Shown here: positions 20,834-34,522 of the stretch, piece by piece
Position numbering within the stretch: position 1 is the stretch's first letter
Layout: every line of letters begins with the position of its first letter
Assembly: GCA_003024785.1 (NCBI GenBank)
Contig: PUQB01000324.1
Coordinates: 211,307 to 275,306, forward strand
Source of the DNA: Selaginella tamariscina
Lineage: Eukaryota > Streptophyta > Lycopodiopsida > Selaginellales > Selaginellaceae
Reading direction: 5' to 3'
DNA length: 64,000 nt
Translations under genes and position numbers: made by a program
The notes under the pieces: generated by a model
Told to the model about the DNA's origin: nothing
The model's database searches: none
Seen by the model: only the letters and a program-made list of their open reading frames with translations

Positions 20834-21618
20834 GGTGATGATTAACAAGAGATAACCTCAGCAGGCTCTTCCTTCATCTAAAAAATCATCAACAGATTAG
20901 AGAGATAATGGGAAGAAAAAGCTAATACCTAGTACAAGCTTTCCTTCACCCAGGGAAAAAGGAAGCGGAAAATGGGATAAGACGGTATATATTTTACACA
21001 AAATACGTTTTAATTATTGAGCTGGCATTTGCAAATGCCACCTTGGACTAGCAATGTGTACCGCACACTTACCATCCTTTTTTAGGGTGCTGAGCCCCAC
21101 CCAGGGAATTTTTGCACATTATAGAGAATCTCGGGCTTGCAACGGTAATTGGATATTGACCCTAAATCTCACCGGCTTAAGAATCAACTATTATGTATAT
21201 TATTAACTTAATTAAGAAAAAAAAAAAAAAAAAAACAGATCTTCTCAAAAAAATTAAATAGAACATAGATGCTTCTACATTGTCTTCATCCATATCGTAT
21301 CCTGAAAAATAAGAAAACAAGTAACTATCATTAGTATAAACTTACTATAGTACACACATTATCTATATGAAATTTCTATGATATGTTACATATAATGCAT
21401 TACATATTATATATAATGTATATAAATGCACATGTATAAAGTTCTATGTGTGTGGAAACATATTGAATACTCATACTTTATCACACACACGCACACAACA
21501 GAAAAACAAGATACAGTCAATACTCAGAATGTGCAAGTGTTATATATCTTTGTGTATAAGTATGCTTCTATATAACATAAGAGAACTATATCACGTGTCT
21601 ATACATATATGTACCAGG
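20834..21618. other. Intergenic region upstream of the MADS gene
   Basis: Presumed MADS promoter and 5' leader, a run of about 20 A at 21218-21236, then AT-rich DNA down to the 3' end of the CRWN gene. No coding region is recognised. Confidence 0.5.
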
Positions 21619-21967
21619 CTATGTAGTAAGGAAATCCCACACTTTGGAACCCAAGGACTTTCGACGATCTTCCTCAGCGTCTTCCTCGTCTTCCTCATCC
21701 TCACCATCATCCTCCTGCCCTTGTTCTTCCTCGCCTTCATCATTCTCTTCTGTTTCTTCAAAGTCTTCCTCTTCACACTCTATCTCTTCCACTTCCTCAG
21801 TCACCGCAACGAACTTCTCAATTACACTCACTCTCTGTCCTTCTACACCCTCGTCGTCAGAAACACCTGCAAAATATATCAATGTATTGTCATATATGCA
21901 CACACACACACACACATTATGTGTGTGCGTGTGTGTTATAAGTTCAATATCTATGAATCGTACGTAG

Positions 21968-21999
<32 letters not shown>

Positions 22000-22726
22000 A
22001 GCCAATAAATAACAAGTATCGACGTATGTGTATATTATGATGCATATACATATAATGATGTCGTGTATAACAATCCTTACAGGTACTCGTGTCTGTACAT
22101 TAGAAAGAAAACTTTCATATTATCGAAGCTTGTGTGCATTGTACTATAAAACATTATGCATCCATGGACATGTGTAATAGTGATATACTTTATATAAATA
22201 GCATTGATATACAAGCAATTTAACATGCACGTCATATACAACATGTAATAGCATCTGTGAGTTTACGTACCGGCATAATATGGAAGAAACTATATTCACA
22301 TATAAATATATGCATAAATGTGAATAATTACGAGAACTGTACCTTTGGTTTCTTCCAAGACAATCTCCAAGTTAGCAGTGCCATCCTCATTCTGTACGGC
22401 ATCCTGGTTGTCCCTGGTGCTCGCAGGCGACGAAAAAACCACATCAGCATTCTGTGACGTGGCAGCCACGTCAACCTCCCCGTTACAGAAATCATGGTCG
22501 TGCTTTGCATGAGCCGCTTCTATTTGCATCTTCTTCAAGACGGACTGCAAGAAAAAGATGCACACTGAACGCACGCACGCATACAGAGATATGGTATTAA
22601 GGTTATAATATACATACATTTTGTTATATAAAGAAGAATAAAGTACATTTATATACACAACATAAAAGAAATCATATAATATGTAAGATTCAAAACACTT
22701 GACCCTTTGTCGTGTATGGTGTATTC

Positions 22727-22781
<55 letters not shown>

Positions 22782-25700
22782 ACAATGTGAGTTGTTGATA
22801 GGTATTGAAATACGTACATACAACGTGTGTAATTAAACTTACATTTGGAGGTGAAGGCGCAACTGCCGCTTGCGAAGCTCGCATATTGGCACTGTAGATA
22901 TAACAAAGCATATTAACTAATTAAAATGTAATATGTATATACATATATATGTAATTGGAAAACCATATAAAGCAGTAGATAAGTATTTTGTAAGTTCTAA
23001 AGCCCTATAGATGTGTTTAGTCATAACTAAGGGTATGCAGTGAGACATAAATATAACTAATTTAACTATGTACATAAATTGAACTAATTCTGTTTGTCAT
23101 TGTGATCATAACTGTTGACAAACACATAAACAGAACTGCATATACTTAAAAGATATGTATATCTACGAATGAAAATCGAAAGGATACAAATGCTGCTTTA
23201 TAACCATATGCATGTGTATATAACTCACATGGTAGAATCTCTGAAGTTGTAGCGAGGAGTAGAATCCCCGTTCACACCAATGGAAGACTCCGTGTGCCTT
23301 CTCCTCTTCCTCCCACTAGGAGTACCTTCAGAATGCGCTTCATTTCCCGCATTATCCTCCTCAAGGCGACGTTTTCTATAATGAGTGTTAAGTCAAGCGG
23401 GCACTCGAGCGTGTACACACACACACAAATATAGAGATAGAGATGCACCAAGCCTATACTTATGTATGTAAATATACAGATAGTATTAGATTTACAAACT
23501 GCATCTCACAGTTGCTAAAAAATAAGATATATTATTAACAATGACAGAAACATATCATACAAAAAAACAAACATAAACATTTATATAAGAACAGCACATT
23601 GTCCCCAAGTAGATAAATATATGTACACTGATGTATATATATTTTGAATTATATACTTACCTGCCAAGAGTCTGATCTGGTTCTTCCGGTTGTTCACTGA
23701 CATCTGGTGTATTTTCTTCAGAAAGCGTACGAGGGAATATTCTCGACGCACATGTACGAAGCCATCCCAGCGTTCCAGGCGACTTTTCCAGAAGTTGTAG
23801 CGTGTTCTCATTAGCAATTTCCTGTGCACGTAAATTTGTATCAGGCTAGAACAGGCCATCACCACAATACGTGTGTGTATATACATGGCGTGTACACGAT
23901 GAAATATATATATCTGCATGTATCTGATCATTGCCTAATGTACATATGTACGTACATAAGCATAGGTAATTATATGCATATCTACCTAAGTATACAATTA
24001 CACATTTATAAACATGTATATATGTATATAAGCATGTATTCAAGTACATACTATGTATACCTTATTTGATGACGCTGGCTGTGCAGCAGGAGCATTCTGG
24101 ACCGCCCGTCTTGCAGACATAACCTCTCCATCATTGACATTCCTCTTTGAAGCTTGCTGCTGTTCCGACATCCTTAAACTGTCTTCAATTTCCTTAAGAT
24201 CGTCCTTCATTTTCCTTACCCTCTCCGCTTCCTGTGTAAAGTGTACATGTTTATATAAATCTACATGTGTGCGTGCGCTATGCATGTTTATCCATCTATC
24301 TTAAGGATACTTTACAAACATGCATATTCATTATGCATGTATATATATTGACACAGACAGAGAGATCCAAATTCACACCCACCCACCCACCACACACGTC
24401 AGTGTTTCATGTAAATGTTTGCCTATACGACCATAAAAATTGGGTATGAATATGAATATATATACCTGTAGAAGGTCTGTTCTCTCAGTATGTAGAGCCT
24501 CTCTCTGCTCCCTCAGCTTCTCTCTCTGCACTTGCAGCTCATGTATATCCTGAATACAACAAAGTATTTACTCCAACATACCAAATAATAAGAACACTTA
24601 AGTATATTTCCGTGAAAAAACACACGTGCTAAAATTCCACACGTAGAATACATTGTTATGGAGACATATATGAACTTGCGCGTCTGTGTGTGTATACGAT
24701 GAATGAGTATTATATGCATGGAGATAGTACCTAAAAAGGAAACTTACCTTCTTTATTTCCTGCCACTCTGATTCCGCAAGCTCCCGTTGCTTGCTGACCT
24801 CTTGTCTCTCTTTCTCAAGCTTTTGCCTCTCAGACTTCACATCCTCCACCTCCTATATAATAAACAAAATTACAATACATATCGAGGAGTCTTTACTGTT
24901 GATTCAATATGTTATTAGAACATATATAACAGCCATATATATACACAATAAATACCTTCTGTGCATTCTCTCGGATTGAAATTGCTTCCTGTTTCTCTTT
25001 TCTGTATTCCAGCAACAATCTAGACTCCCTTTCTTCAACTTGCTTCTCAAGTTCCTCAGTTCTCTTTGCAATATTCTGTTTTGTTCATATAGATAAGAAA
25101 AATACTATTTGGATTCATACATTATTACTCCCCGTTTATTTCTATATATACACATATGTACACACACACACACAGATATATATGTACAATATGTACACAC
25201 ACACACACATGTAGAATATCTAGTTTTGCTACGTACATAGACATTATACACTCTAGTAAATTATTGCAGACTTATACTCTCTTTAGACATGTGTTTCAAA
25301 CTGTTCATAACACAGTCTTACATAACAGACGTATATATGTATTGTCGTATATAAACATTACCCTCTCAAGCTCGGCACGTCGCATGTCCACGTCTCGAAT
25401 CAGCTTTTCTCTTTCTGTTTCCACTCTGGAAAGCAGCTCCGACTTCTCCATTTCCATGTCACTTGTAAGTCTCAACCTCTCAATGTTCAAACCTTCTAAT
25501 TCTCTGTTCACCTGCTTCCAAAAAACATACTCTTAAATAAATACACGCGACTCTTACTATCACATGTACACAACTTTAACAATTCCAACGTATAATTATA
25601 TCGAGTTAAGCAGGATGACTCCATATATCGTTTTACAAATATACACATCTATATAACAGTTGTACCTTCTCATGCAACTCTCTCTTCTCCTGTTTTACTC

Positions 25701-26852
25701 TTTCCTCCTCATCACGCAACCACATTGTAACCCTCTTCCTCTCCTGCTCGAATTGCTCCATCTCTTTCCTCAGCTCCTCCTATATAACACGCGTTAATAT
25801 ATAGGTATAAAAGATAACGTTCTCGCCAATGAGAACTACATAATGTACTGCGGAGAATATGTACGTAATGATGAGATTTAAACACAATATGTTATTGAAC
25901 AAAGGAATTTTATACATATAAACTCACACACACATTCGCAGACAAACGTATACGCATGTATGTATACCTTGCGTTCATCAAGAAGCTCCCATTGTGTTTC
26001 GAATTTTTCTTTGTCTTTCTTTAACTCGTCTGATTCAGCAGTAAGTTCCTGTTTTCGAGCTCTGAAGTCGTCAATCTCTTCTTTTAGCCGCAGTTGAACT
26101 TTTAATAGCTCCTCTCTTTCCCTTTCAATCACTTTAAGCTTCTCCTTCTCATCCTATATACATATGCATGTATCATATTCATATATATATATATATATGA
26201 TGTGCATATACATACACATAAGGATACAGGATTGCGCACATATTCCATACATAACAGGTGTTTGCTTATATAAATAAATAAATATATACCTGAATTTGTG
26301 TTTTTACAGCCTCAAGCTCTCCCTTTTTCTAGAGTGAGTGCAACACGTAGTTCTGCGATTTCTTCTTGAGACTCCTTCTTTCTAGTCTCCAGTGCATTCT
26401 CTTTATCCTCAAAAGACTTAGCAAGCTCGTCCTGACAAAGTAAATTACATGAACTAAATATATATGCATATAACGTCTGTTAAACACACAAGATTCCATA
26501 TTAATGTATTTGTGAGTATGTGTGGTGTATATTACCATCTTCTGTCTTGTTTCCACGAGACTGAGTTCCTGGGTTTTTCAAGCTGGCCTCATATTCTCCG
26601 AGCCTTTGCTTTTCCTTCAAATTATTTGCTTCTATTTCTCGTACAAGCTGTTCATGTTGTTCAAAAGCCTATATGATAATTACATTAGTATATGTTATAC
26701 ATTCACATATTGGTTATATGATATATGATCAGATGATATAAGTAGGATTATTACCGGTCCCTGCTAGCAAGTTTCTCTTGAAGAAGAAAACTCTTGTTCC
26801 TTCTTCGTTGCAGCATTTTCTAATTCTACAGCCGCCTGCAAAGCATAATAAA

Positions 26853-26913
<61 letters not shown>

Positions 26914-28638
26914 ATATATTATATTAACACACAACACGAATCATTTGCAAGTCTTTACGAACAGACAAAATACGACAAACATCACTGTCATATCTAGCAC
27001 TTTATATTTCTTGCTAACTATTTGACTTTATACACATAGTATAGAGCACACAGAAGAAGATATACCTCTGGTATTACGGAGTTTTATATATCGTTATACA
27101 CAATACACATAGAATATATAACATTATTATATTAGTCATATTAGTTATATACCTCTTCTCTAAGCTCAAGAGCAGCCATTGAAGCTTCAAACTCTGCCTG
27201 TGCCTGCCTGAGTGCAGCACGATCCTTGTCAAGATTCCTTCTGGCTTCCTCCAAGTCTTTCTGTAACTTTTGTAGAGCATCATCACGTTGGTCTGCATAT
27301 TCCTCCCTCTTGTTCAGGAGTTTCTCACTATCAAGAACCCTTCTCTGGCTCTCGTCTATCGTGCTTTCCCATTCCTTGAGGTTTCGCTGCTCACGTTCTA
27401 GCTCCTCTTTACGTGCTTCACACCTATGAAGACAAAAAATTGATAAACGTAATAAATAATGCATATTAATAATACTAAAAGAATAAAGGCGTTATTATTG
27501 GTAGCAGATCTTACTCTGTATTGAAGTTATGACGCTGTCTTCTCAGACCATCCTCGCGAGATGCAACTTCCTGTAGCTTCCTTTCTGCTTCAGCATGCTT
27601 CCTGCTTGCTTCTGCAAATAGAGCTTCCGCAGAATGAAGCTTCGATTCAGCCTCGAGCATCTTTTCTTCAGCAGTCACAAGCGTCTCTTTTCCTTTCCTA
27701 AACTGTTCTTCTGCAGCTGCCTTCGTCTCTGTAGAATCCGTTTGCATATCCCGCAAAGTCTTCTCCAGCTGGAAAAGGGTATATTATGTATATGTACGTT
27801 TATATATTCATTGCAGCCACGAAACAGAACCGACTCAACAGTAAGCAAGAAAACCACAAAGAACAACCAAAACTAGAAGTGAGGAGAGATGCATTATGTA
27901 GCAATAGACCCCACATAATAATTGTATATATGCCTGTATATAAAAAGTAAGGTAAGCATTCAACAAAAACAGTGGTGAATAAAACAAAATATGTAACCCA
28001 GAATATGCATTTTGGGACAAAGATTCGAGTTTAGAACACTTACATTTGCTATGCATTGTCGCTCCGTGGCAAGAGCCCGTCTCAAGGCCTCCTCACGTCT
28101 TTCCGCTTCTTCAAGGGCAATCCTGTGTGCTGCTTGCTCCCGCTTGAGGTCATCTCTGGTTTCTTCAATAACGCTCTTTAACCGCTCGCTTTCGGACCCC
28201 AAATTCTTGGATTCCAGCAGTAGCAAACCCATCTGATATTGATAATCATAGAGCTGCACAAAACTAGACCGTTACATTATATATCCTTATACAAATGTAT
28301 GCGTGGAATCTCTCACTAAACGCTAAGATATTCATATGTACTATGTGTGTGTGGATTTTGTCAAAACAAGACAACCCACCTCGGATTCCACCCTAGAAAT
28401 GTGAGCAAGAAGCGCATTGCGGTCCTTCATTTGCAATGATTCCTCATCTAGAGCACCTGTCTCCTTGAAGCTTTTCCCAGATCTCGCTCTTCGACTTGCT
28501 GGGAGAATCATCGTCAATCACCGTTCTCTCCAGCGGGCTGCTTCCGCTTGTCCGAGGGGCATCCGTCAAGGCGAATCGTACCTCCCTCTTCTCGGCAGAA
28601 AAAGCGACTCGGCTAGCCCGATTCTGTGGCGTAAACAT
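21619..28638 (-). CDS. CRWN: CRWN/NMCP (crowded nuclei, plant lamina-like) coiled-coil protein, about 18 exons
   Basis: Structural protein at the inner nuclear envelope that sets nuclear size and chromatin organisation. Start MFTPQNRAS at 28638, stop TAG at 21619. Exon 1 (28380-28638) holds DDDSPSKSKSEIWEKL and, after a 1-nt insertion, LLAHISRVESE. Exon 2 (28044-28254) encodes LYDYQYQMGLLLLESKNLG, the strongest family signature. About 14 exons of heptad-rich coiled coil follow (27515-27768, 27153-27423, and others near 26800, 26600, 26380, 26060, 25720, 25430, 25010, 24800, 24510, 24150), including ETQWELLDERK and LLSRVETEREKLIRDVDMRR. Then come a basic GRKRRRH nuclear signal (near 23300), a long acidic stretch (near 21720) and the canonical C-terminus KVWDFLTT. 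At least two indels break the frame (exon 1; near 26330). Identity is secure; which CRWN paralogue group is not. Confidence 0.93.
26855..26925. repeat. (TA)n microsatellite in a CRWN intron
   Basis: About 70 bases of almost pure TA between two coiled-coil exons of the CRWN gene. Confidence 0.95.
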
Positions 28639-28928
28639 GCTAAAATCCCTCCTATAAAGTACAGATCACTACAATCTCCTGGGAAACCCTCACTAGAATC
28701 TAGCAAAACAGGCTGTAGAAACACAAACACAGCTTATCCGAGCTCAATCTGCAGCATTTCGATGGCCGTAAACGCTCAGATAGCCAGAAATTTCATACCC
28801 AGAGGAACCAGAACACTCTTATAATTGGCGCGCGAGACGGATTGATTCACACTGACCCATTACCTTACCCTAGAATCGTATGCCGCGCGATTTATCCGCT
28901 ATGGCTAAGCGCTCCGGCTCCTCCTCTT

Positions 28929-28940
28929 CAAAAACCCTAA
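28929..28940. promoter_or_regulatory. Telobox AAAAACCCTAAA upstream of CRWN
   Basis: Single AAACCCTAA box 290 bases upstream of the CRWN start codon, in a short GC-richer leader. Position suggests a promoter element; this is inference. Confidence 0.4.
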
Positions 28941-29477
28941 ACCTGTAACTAAGGGTATATAATCTTGAGCAAATATGAATTATTTATCAACAGCAACAAA
29001 TTAGATCATGATCTGTCCATTATGCATGATTTACACACGCACACACATACACACAATAAAACATCACACACGTATATGCACACACATGCACACAATGGAA
29101 CATTTACATATGCTTATATTTACACACAATAAAACATTTATACACATATATGCACACACACTAAAACATACCTACTGGGTGATGTGTGTGTATATGCCCG
29201 TGCATGTTTTGATTTGTGTTGTGTGTGTGTGTGTGTGTGTGTGTGTACATATACATCATATATTACATACGTGTGTATATGTGTGTGTATTTCTAATCTA
29301 TAAATTTTAAATTTTACTAACCAGGAACTAAAATTATTCTAGAAAATAACACACGATCAATTTTCTACATGATTTATTATATATGATGCATCATAGTTAT
29401 ATAATAAATATACCTTATAATCCGAATATTTAAGAAAATGAAATACTCGTTTGTAACCTAAAAATAAATATAGATTG
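28941..29477. other. CA/TG-rich and AT-rich gap before duplication unit A
   Basis: Contains many ACACAC and ACACATA words and a pure (GT) run at 29218-29246. No gene recognised. The end of this stretch is the left junction of the tandem duplication. Confidence 0.6.
29218..29246. repeat. (TG)n microsatellite
   Basis: Uninterrupted TG dinucleotides. Confidence 0.95.
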
Positions 29478-29479
29478 TG

Positions 29480-30894
29480 ATGAACTGGGGTATTGGAGTG
29501 CTGGGTCCCGTTAGGGCTTCCAGGGGCGGCTTGGGATTGCAGGCAGGAAAGCATTGGATGGTAGGCACGCCAAGTGGCCTATGGATTTGCGATGTGGAAA
29601 CCAATGAGGAGCGCCATTTCAAACTACCCCGAGGATGTGAAACTGCTACCGTGGCAGGCAGCTTTCGAGGATTGCTTCTTACCCATCTCTCCGCTGCCGC
29701 TCCCGACGTAGGTATCGGTAAGTATATATATCTGAATGGGAGGGAAATCAACCCAACATGCGTTGCAGGGGCCACCAAGGAGTGCTTGTGCATCGGAGAT
29801 CCTGTTCAGAACAAGTGGCGGATGTTTCCATGGAACTGGAATAGCAAACCCAAATGTGCATTTGCCAGCTTGAGCAAAACCTTCCACCTGCTGCTCATCA
29901 ATGGTACCAGCTACATTCCTCATGGAAACTATGGGACTGCACTATTTGCCATGGATGAAGAGGAAGGATGGGCAGGATGGACTGGAGCTGCACCGTCCCC
30001 CCTCCTCGAAGAAACTGTAGGTGCAGTCGATGAGAAAGTTGTCTTCCATAATGGTGCATACTATGCCTCCTTGGTTGACACATCGTATATATATACCATG
30101 GAGGGCAAGGAGCCTCCATTCCCTGATCTCATGAAGTTTCGACTTGGAAGGTTTGATTTGGAGCAGTGTACATGGAATGCGGTGCCATTGTATCACGAAG
30201 ACCACGAAGAAGGGAGCCGGCTTAGTATGATTGAGTGTAAGGACGGGAGGCTCCTTCTGTTTATGGACCACATCAACGGGCGGCCTGATTATGAGCTGGT
30301 TGAGTTTTTGGGCCCTGGTAAGCTGGCTCCTGTACCATGGTTTGAGCAAGTCAAGAGCACGGTTGCAACCAAACTCAACTCCAACCTAGTTTATTGGGTG
30401 CAACTCTTCGTGGGGATGGTAACCTCTTCTTCTGGGCAGGTGGTGAAAGCGCGCTTGTGTATTTGAGGGAGGCCGATACATGGAAAGAGTTTGAATATGG
30501 ATGCGGGATATGTAGGGACGAGACGTTTCACCATGTTTATGACCCTCAAGCGGCTGCTGGCATGTTTGACTTGCTCCACTGCTGCACAGGGGAGGAGAAC
30601 GAGCTCGTGAACTTGAGCACTTACCTTTTGCTTCCGAGTCACAAATATGCTATGCTTTACCATCTCTTAAACATTACGACTCTTTGTTTCAACACAAGGT
30701 GCATTCCAAATTGGCTTTCCTGGCAAAACATTGAGCAGGAGATACTCTTTTATTTCAAATGTTCTGGAGATAATTATATCTTCCAGATAATTATCCAGAT
30801 TTATTTAGCATATCTGGAGATAATAGTTGATCAAATGGTTCACACAAGGAAGGTACAGATGGCTATTGAAGTACAAAACTCTATCCTGAAATGA
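29480..30894 (+). CDS. F-box-associated/kelch-like domain protein, copy A (no F-box seen)
   Basis: The ATG at 29480 opens a 300-residue frame starting MNWGIGVLGPVRASRGGLGL. It has the style of plant F-box-associated beta-propeller proteins: repeated short strands such as LWICDVETNEERHFKLPRG, RGLLLTHLSAAAP, FHLLLINGTSYIPHGN, VVFHNGAYYASLVDTSYIY, RFDLEQCTWNAVPLYHE, ELVEFLGPGKLAPVPWFEQV. These proteins are usually SCF substrate adaptors, but no F-box is present, so the N-terminus may be missing. A 1-nt change near 30397 breaks the frame; the rest (YLREADTWKEFEYGCGICRD) follows in the next frame. A 51-nt GT-AG segment (29719-29769) is in frame and may or may not be an intron. Function uncertain. 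Confidence 0.6.
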
Positions 30895-31320
30895 CTTCAG
30901 CGTCTTGTGTTTGAGCATACTGGCTAAACTCATTGACTGTCCTTGTTAATGCATTATATAAGCGTGTTTGGAATTCTCTTACTATTGTGGCTTTCTTAAC
31001 GCGTAACAAAGCATTTGCCACCGTGTTAACCTTTTCTGCGTGATGTTCAATAGGAAATTTGTCAAACTCCATGAACTTAACTATCTTATGAACTTGTTGA
31101 GAGTTTAACTCTTTTTATGTGAACAGATACATAAAGGTTTGTTAAAGATAATGCCTCCGAACGCATAATGCATTAATAATAGTCAGTAGTTCTTATTCAT
31201 ATGTTGAGTACCGTTACTCTACAAGATTTAAAATACAATTCTCATAAGCAATAGGCCTTCCTCTTGCATAAGTACAGCTCCAATGGCCCGGAAGGTGTTA
31301 GGCTTACCACCTATGCAAAG
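30881..31320 (-). pseudogene. Ty3/gypsy RNase H remnant
   Basis: On the minus strand, in several frames, the order is IGAVLMQE, RPIAYEN, a RYSTYE-ELLTI-NAL region, then VKFMEFDKFPIEHHAEKVNT with VANALLRVKKAT. This is the usual path of gypsy RNase H (GAVLMQEGRPIAYE to KENVVADALSR). Many breaks. It lies only in unit A, directly after the F-box-like copy, and no equivalent is visible in unit B. Confidence 0.7.
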
Positions 31321-33186
31321 GCTGTTGTTGGTAAGAACATATAATATACATCTACTTTAATTTCAATATGCATTCTTAAGTAGATTTGCAATTAACTTCT
31401 ACAATGAAAGGCTAGATAGTAGAACCTCGATGAGTTTAACTTGTCTAAAGATAATGAGATTGTAATTTGGCTAAAGATAGTGAATTTCTATTAATAGTCG
31501 TTAGATTTATATGAATACCATAATTGTGGACTTTAGTGGATCCGAAAACTCTGAACCGTCCAATGAGCGCTAGGCTATCATATTTGAATTTTATTACGTT
31601 TTCGCTGGCAGCCAACACCGTACGATTGTCGGTTAATCTCCACCGCACACCATGCGATGGTAGGGATTCAGATCCGCAGCGTCTCATTTTCTTTCATTTC
31701 TTTCTTTTTTGATTTCTTTCTTTCAATTGAATTTGTCGTTGTCACTTGAAGGTCACTGGCTTGGGAATTCTACCAAACGGTATGTTTAAGTTTTTGCGTA
31801 TTCTCCTCTATTTTTCTTTCTTCGTCTCCCTGCTGTATAGGATTCAAGAGGTACGTATGTAACCTGTGTATATTTGGATAACCGGTATTGTCTGTGTGCC
31901 TTATGAACCACTAGTAACAGTAGAGTGAGTGATTCTTGTTCTTGTTGCCATGGTTTTTTCCTTTTGATTACATGATATAATTCTTTACACTTAATTACTA
32001 TGTGCTGTGTTTATACATGCTAGACCTATATAGACATGTTCTTTGATAGCCTTTTCTACAGCTCATTTAGTACTTAGTATTATTTACTTAGTCTCTGATA
32101 TACTGTTACGTACCATTTTTTTTACAGGTCATTCAGTACTTATGGAAATGTATTGGTACTTGTACGGATTACACATGACATACACGTGTGTATAATACCC
32201 GTGGATATACACAAGTATTATACACATCAATATTGCTGTGTTAAAACGATTTGACTGTAATTTGCCCATTGGTCCATGTGGCTGAGCATCTTTAAAATTA
32301 AAGGTATTTTAGATTATAAAGAATTAGTGATTAGGGCATAAACTCTTATTGCTCTGTGAACATAGAAAGACTTGCATATATTAGTGAGTGTATAATACAA
32401 AAATCTTATTACAATCTTATTACATTTGTATTATATAGATATAACACTTTTATTATACACATGTATGGGCTATACATTATGTCTATTTGCGTGGATGCAT
32501 GTGATTAATTAGCAAATGAAGTTGCTTTTTGTAATCTTTGTCACGAAGTGCTTTTTCTGTTAGTCTTACATATTTCTTTTCTTTGCTTTTTCTGTTAGTC
32601 TTACATAGGTATGTAGTGAATGCATGTATGTGTGTGTTTCATTCATATGATAGTTACCTTTCCAATGCGCGATTGCCTTCCTCTCCAGCCTGTCCTTTTT
32701 AGTTCCTCTGAAAATCTTCTCCTTCTCCATTTTCCATGGGGAAATATTCACCTCCGGCCTACAACCATGCATTACTTGATGTATGTATACACACACACCT
32801 GTATGCGTTCTTACCAACAAGGACCAATCTGGCCAGACAATATCACATTGGGTGTGTGTTTGTATACAAACAATCTTTTTATTGTGCAGGAGAAGCTGAG
32901 TAGATGGTTGTACATGAGATGTGGGTTTTAGTGCACTTAGGTACCTGACGATGGTTCGGCTGGGTGTCATTAAGTATTTATAAAAAATTTTAAGTGAAAC
33001 TAGATAACCTTAAGAGTCTAATTCAAAGGCCTAATTAGATAAAAGACTTAGAATCCCACCCTAAATCCACTAGAATGACCATCCCATGCATCGTTTGTAT
33101 GTCATTTTTATGTTTATGTCATTTTTATGTTTGTGGCACATCGTGGCAAGATTGAGAGAAGATCTCATTATCTCACAACCTTTAAA
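31321..33186. other. Unit A spacer, left part, without recognised genes
   Basis: No protein of known family. A frame at 31524-31712 and another at 32700-32790 have balanced composition, with possible splice sites, but I cannot link them to a family. 32290-32600 is homologous to 42290-42550 in unit B. Confidence 0.5.
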
Positions 33187-33480
33187 CCTTAAGGGTTTAG
33201 GGTTTATGTGTCACAGAGACCATACTGACACCTTGGTAAATGTTTTAGGCTATATGTTCATATCCAGTAAAGAGATGGAGATTGACATGAGGTATGTTAA
33301 CACTTATTGTTTGTTTTACTTCTTCTATGATGTTTACTTAGTTTTTTTATGTACATTAATTTACTGAGGTAAGTTATTTTCACTAAACAGTGTTAAGTTA
33401 TTTTTACTTAGTAAGGGCTTTTTTTTTACTAGGGCAAGGGTATGGCGTTCATGTGGGCAGCTCGTCCTCATGCTCTTAGG
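33187..33480 (+). other. Possible exons of an unrecognised gene
   Basis: 33193-33292 encodes GFMCHRDHTDTLVNVLGYMF and ISSKEMEIDMR and ends at a GT (GAGGTATGTT). 33432-33480 follows a CTAG acceptor and encodes GKGMAFMWAARPHALR. Codon-like composition and splice signals suggest a real or recently real gene, but I do not recognise it. It runs into the left arm of the inverted repeat. Confidence 0.3.
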
Positions 33481-33923
33481 TTTGTAATTGGCATTGGTGT
33501 AGTAATGACAAGATGGAAATTTAAAAGAAGAAATCTTTCTGTATCAAAGCTCTCCATTTCTGCTGTTTTTTCTTAATTTAAGTTATTTATGTTTTTTGTA
33601 TAAGATTCTTTCATTTCAGATTTTGGGGATTTTCAGGGTATTTTGAGAATTTCCAAGGGGATCTTGAGGATTTTCTAAGGTATATATTGGGAACAATATG
33701 TGCTAACATGAAAATCGAGATGGACGAGGTAATGTGCATTGAATTAATATACTATTTAAATATTTGATAAAGTAAATAAAAGTCAGGACTTATATATGTG
33801 TAAATCAAATTCTTAATTTATTATTTTTTCGATATATATTTAAATAGAGAGTTTATATTTTGTATTAATTAATATATCTATGCGAGTCTATGTGTCTTTA
33901 GTTTATTATTTTTTCGGTGTGTA

Positions 33924-33964
<41 letters not shown>

Positions 33965-34464
33965 CATTAGCTTTAAACAAACATAGTTATATCTTGATTG
34001 AATTAATAATTTTATTAATTAATATATTTATGTGAGCTATACACGTATTTATGCATATGAATATATATATGCACGTGTCTTTATTAATGAATGTTTAACA
34101 TAATTTTTATTAATATATAAATATATATAAGCAAAGAAGCAGGTTCTTTATTAAATATTAAAAGTTGTTATTAATTCAGTTTTTACATCTTTTCAACAAT
34201 AAAATTTAATGGGTGACATATACATTTCAAAACGGTGGTTAAAAAGTTATGTGATGTTGAATGCAACAATAATATATATAAAAGTACATTTTTTGTATAT
34301 TTAATTAACTGTAAAGATATTTATTTTATTTATTTTTTGTGTATTTATTTAAATTGTATATAGTATATGTAAGTATTGTTTCATTTATCTCTTTATTTGT
34401 ATATGTATTAAATTTATGTTGATGCAAAAGATTCAAAGGCATTGTGATATTTAATAATACGAAT
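33475..34464 (+). repeat. Left arm of a 2-kb inverted repeat
   Basis: Pairs with 34523-35476 in reverse complement along nearly its whole length. For example GGCATTGGTGTAGTAATGAC at 33490 is mirrored near 35455, AACATGAAAATCGAGATGGA at 33706 is mirrored near 35230, and TTTAATAATACGAAT at 34450 mirrors the start of the right arm. Identity by eye is about 80%. A perfect TA run (33923-33961) sits in this arm only. Confidence 0.85.
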
Positions 34465-34522
34465 GAGAATGTTCGTACACCACTTTGGGTACGGAAATGC
34501 TTAAGATAGTGAAATATTAATT

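Noticed and set aside
21644..21967. Ser-rich plus-strand frame
   Set aside because: Mirror image of the acidic Glu/Asp tail of CRWN on the minus strand.
28800..28930. GC-richer segment upstream of CRWN as a separate gene
   Set aside because: No consistent frame; best seen as CRWN 5' leader and promoter.
29008..29310. His/Thr/Tyr-rich frame
   Set aside because: Product of CA/TG microsatellites, no start context or homology.
29458..30349. Minus-strand frames opposite the F-box-like gene
   Set aside because: The plus strand has the consistent frame shared by both duplicated copies with protein-like strands; the minus frames are shadows.
33600..33729. Possible exon FRFWGFSGYFENFQGDLEDF in the inverted repeat arm
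   Set aside because: Has GT-AG-like borders, but the mirrored arm shows stops and indels and I know no relative; too weak to call.
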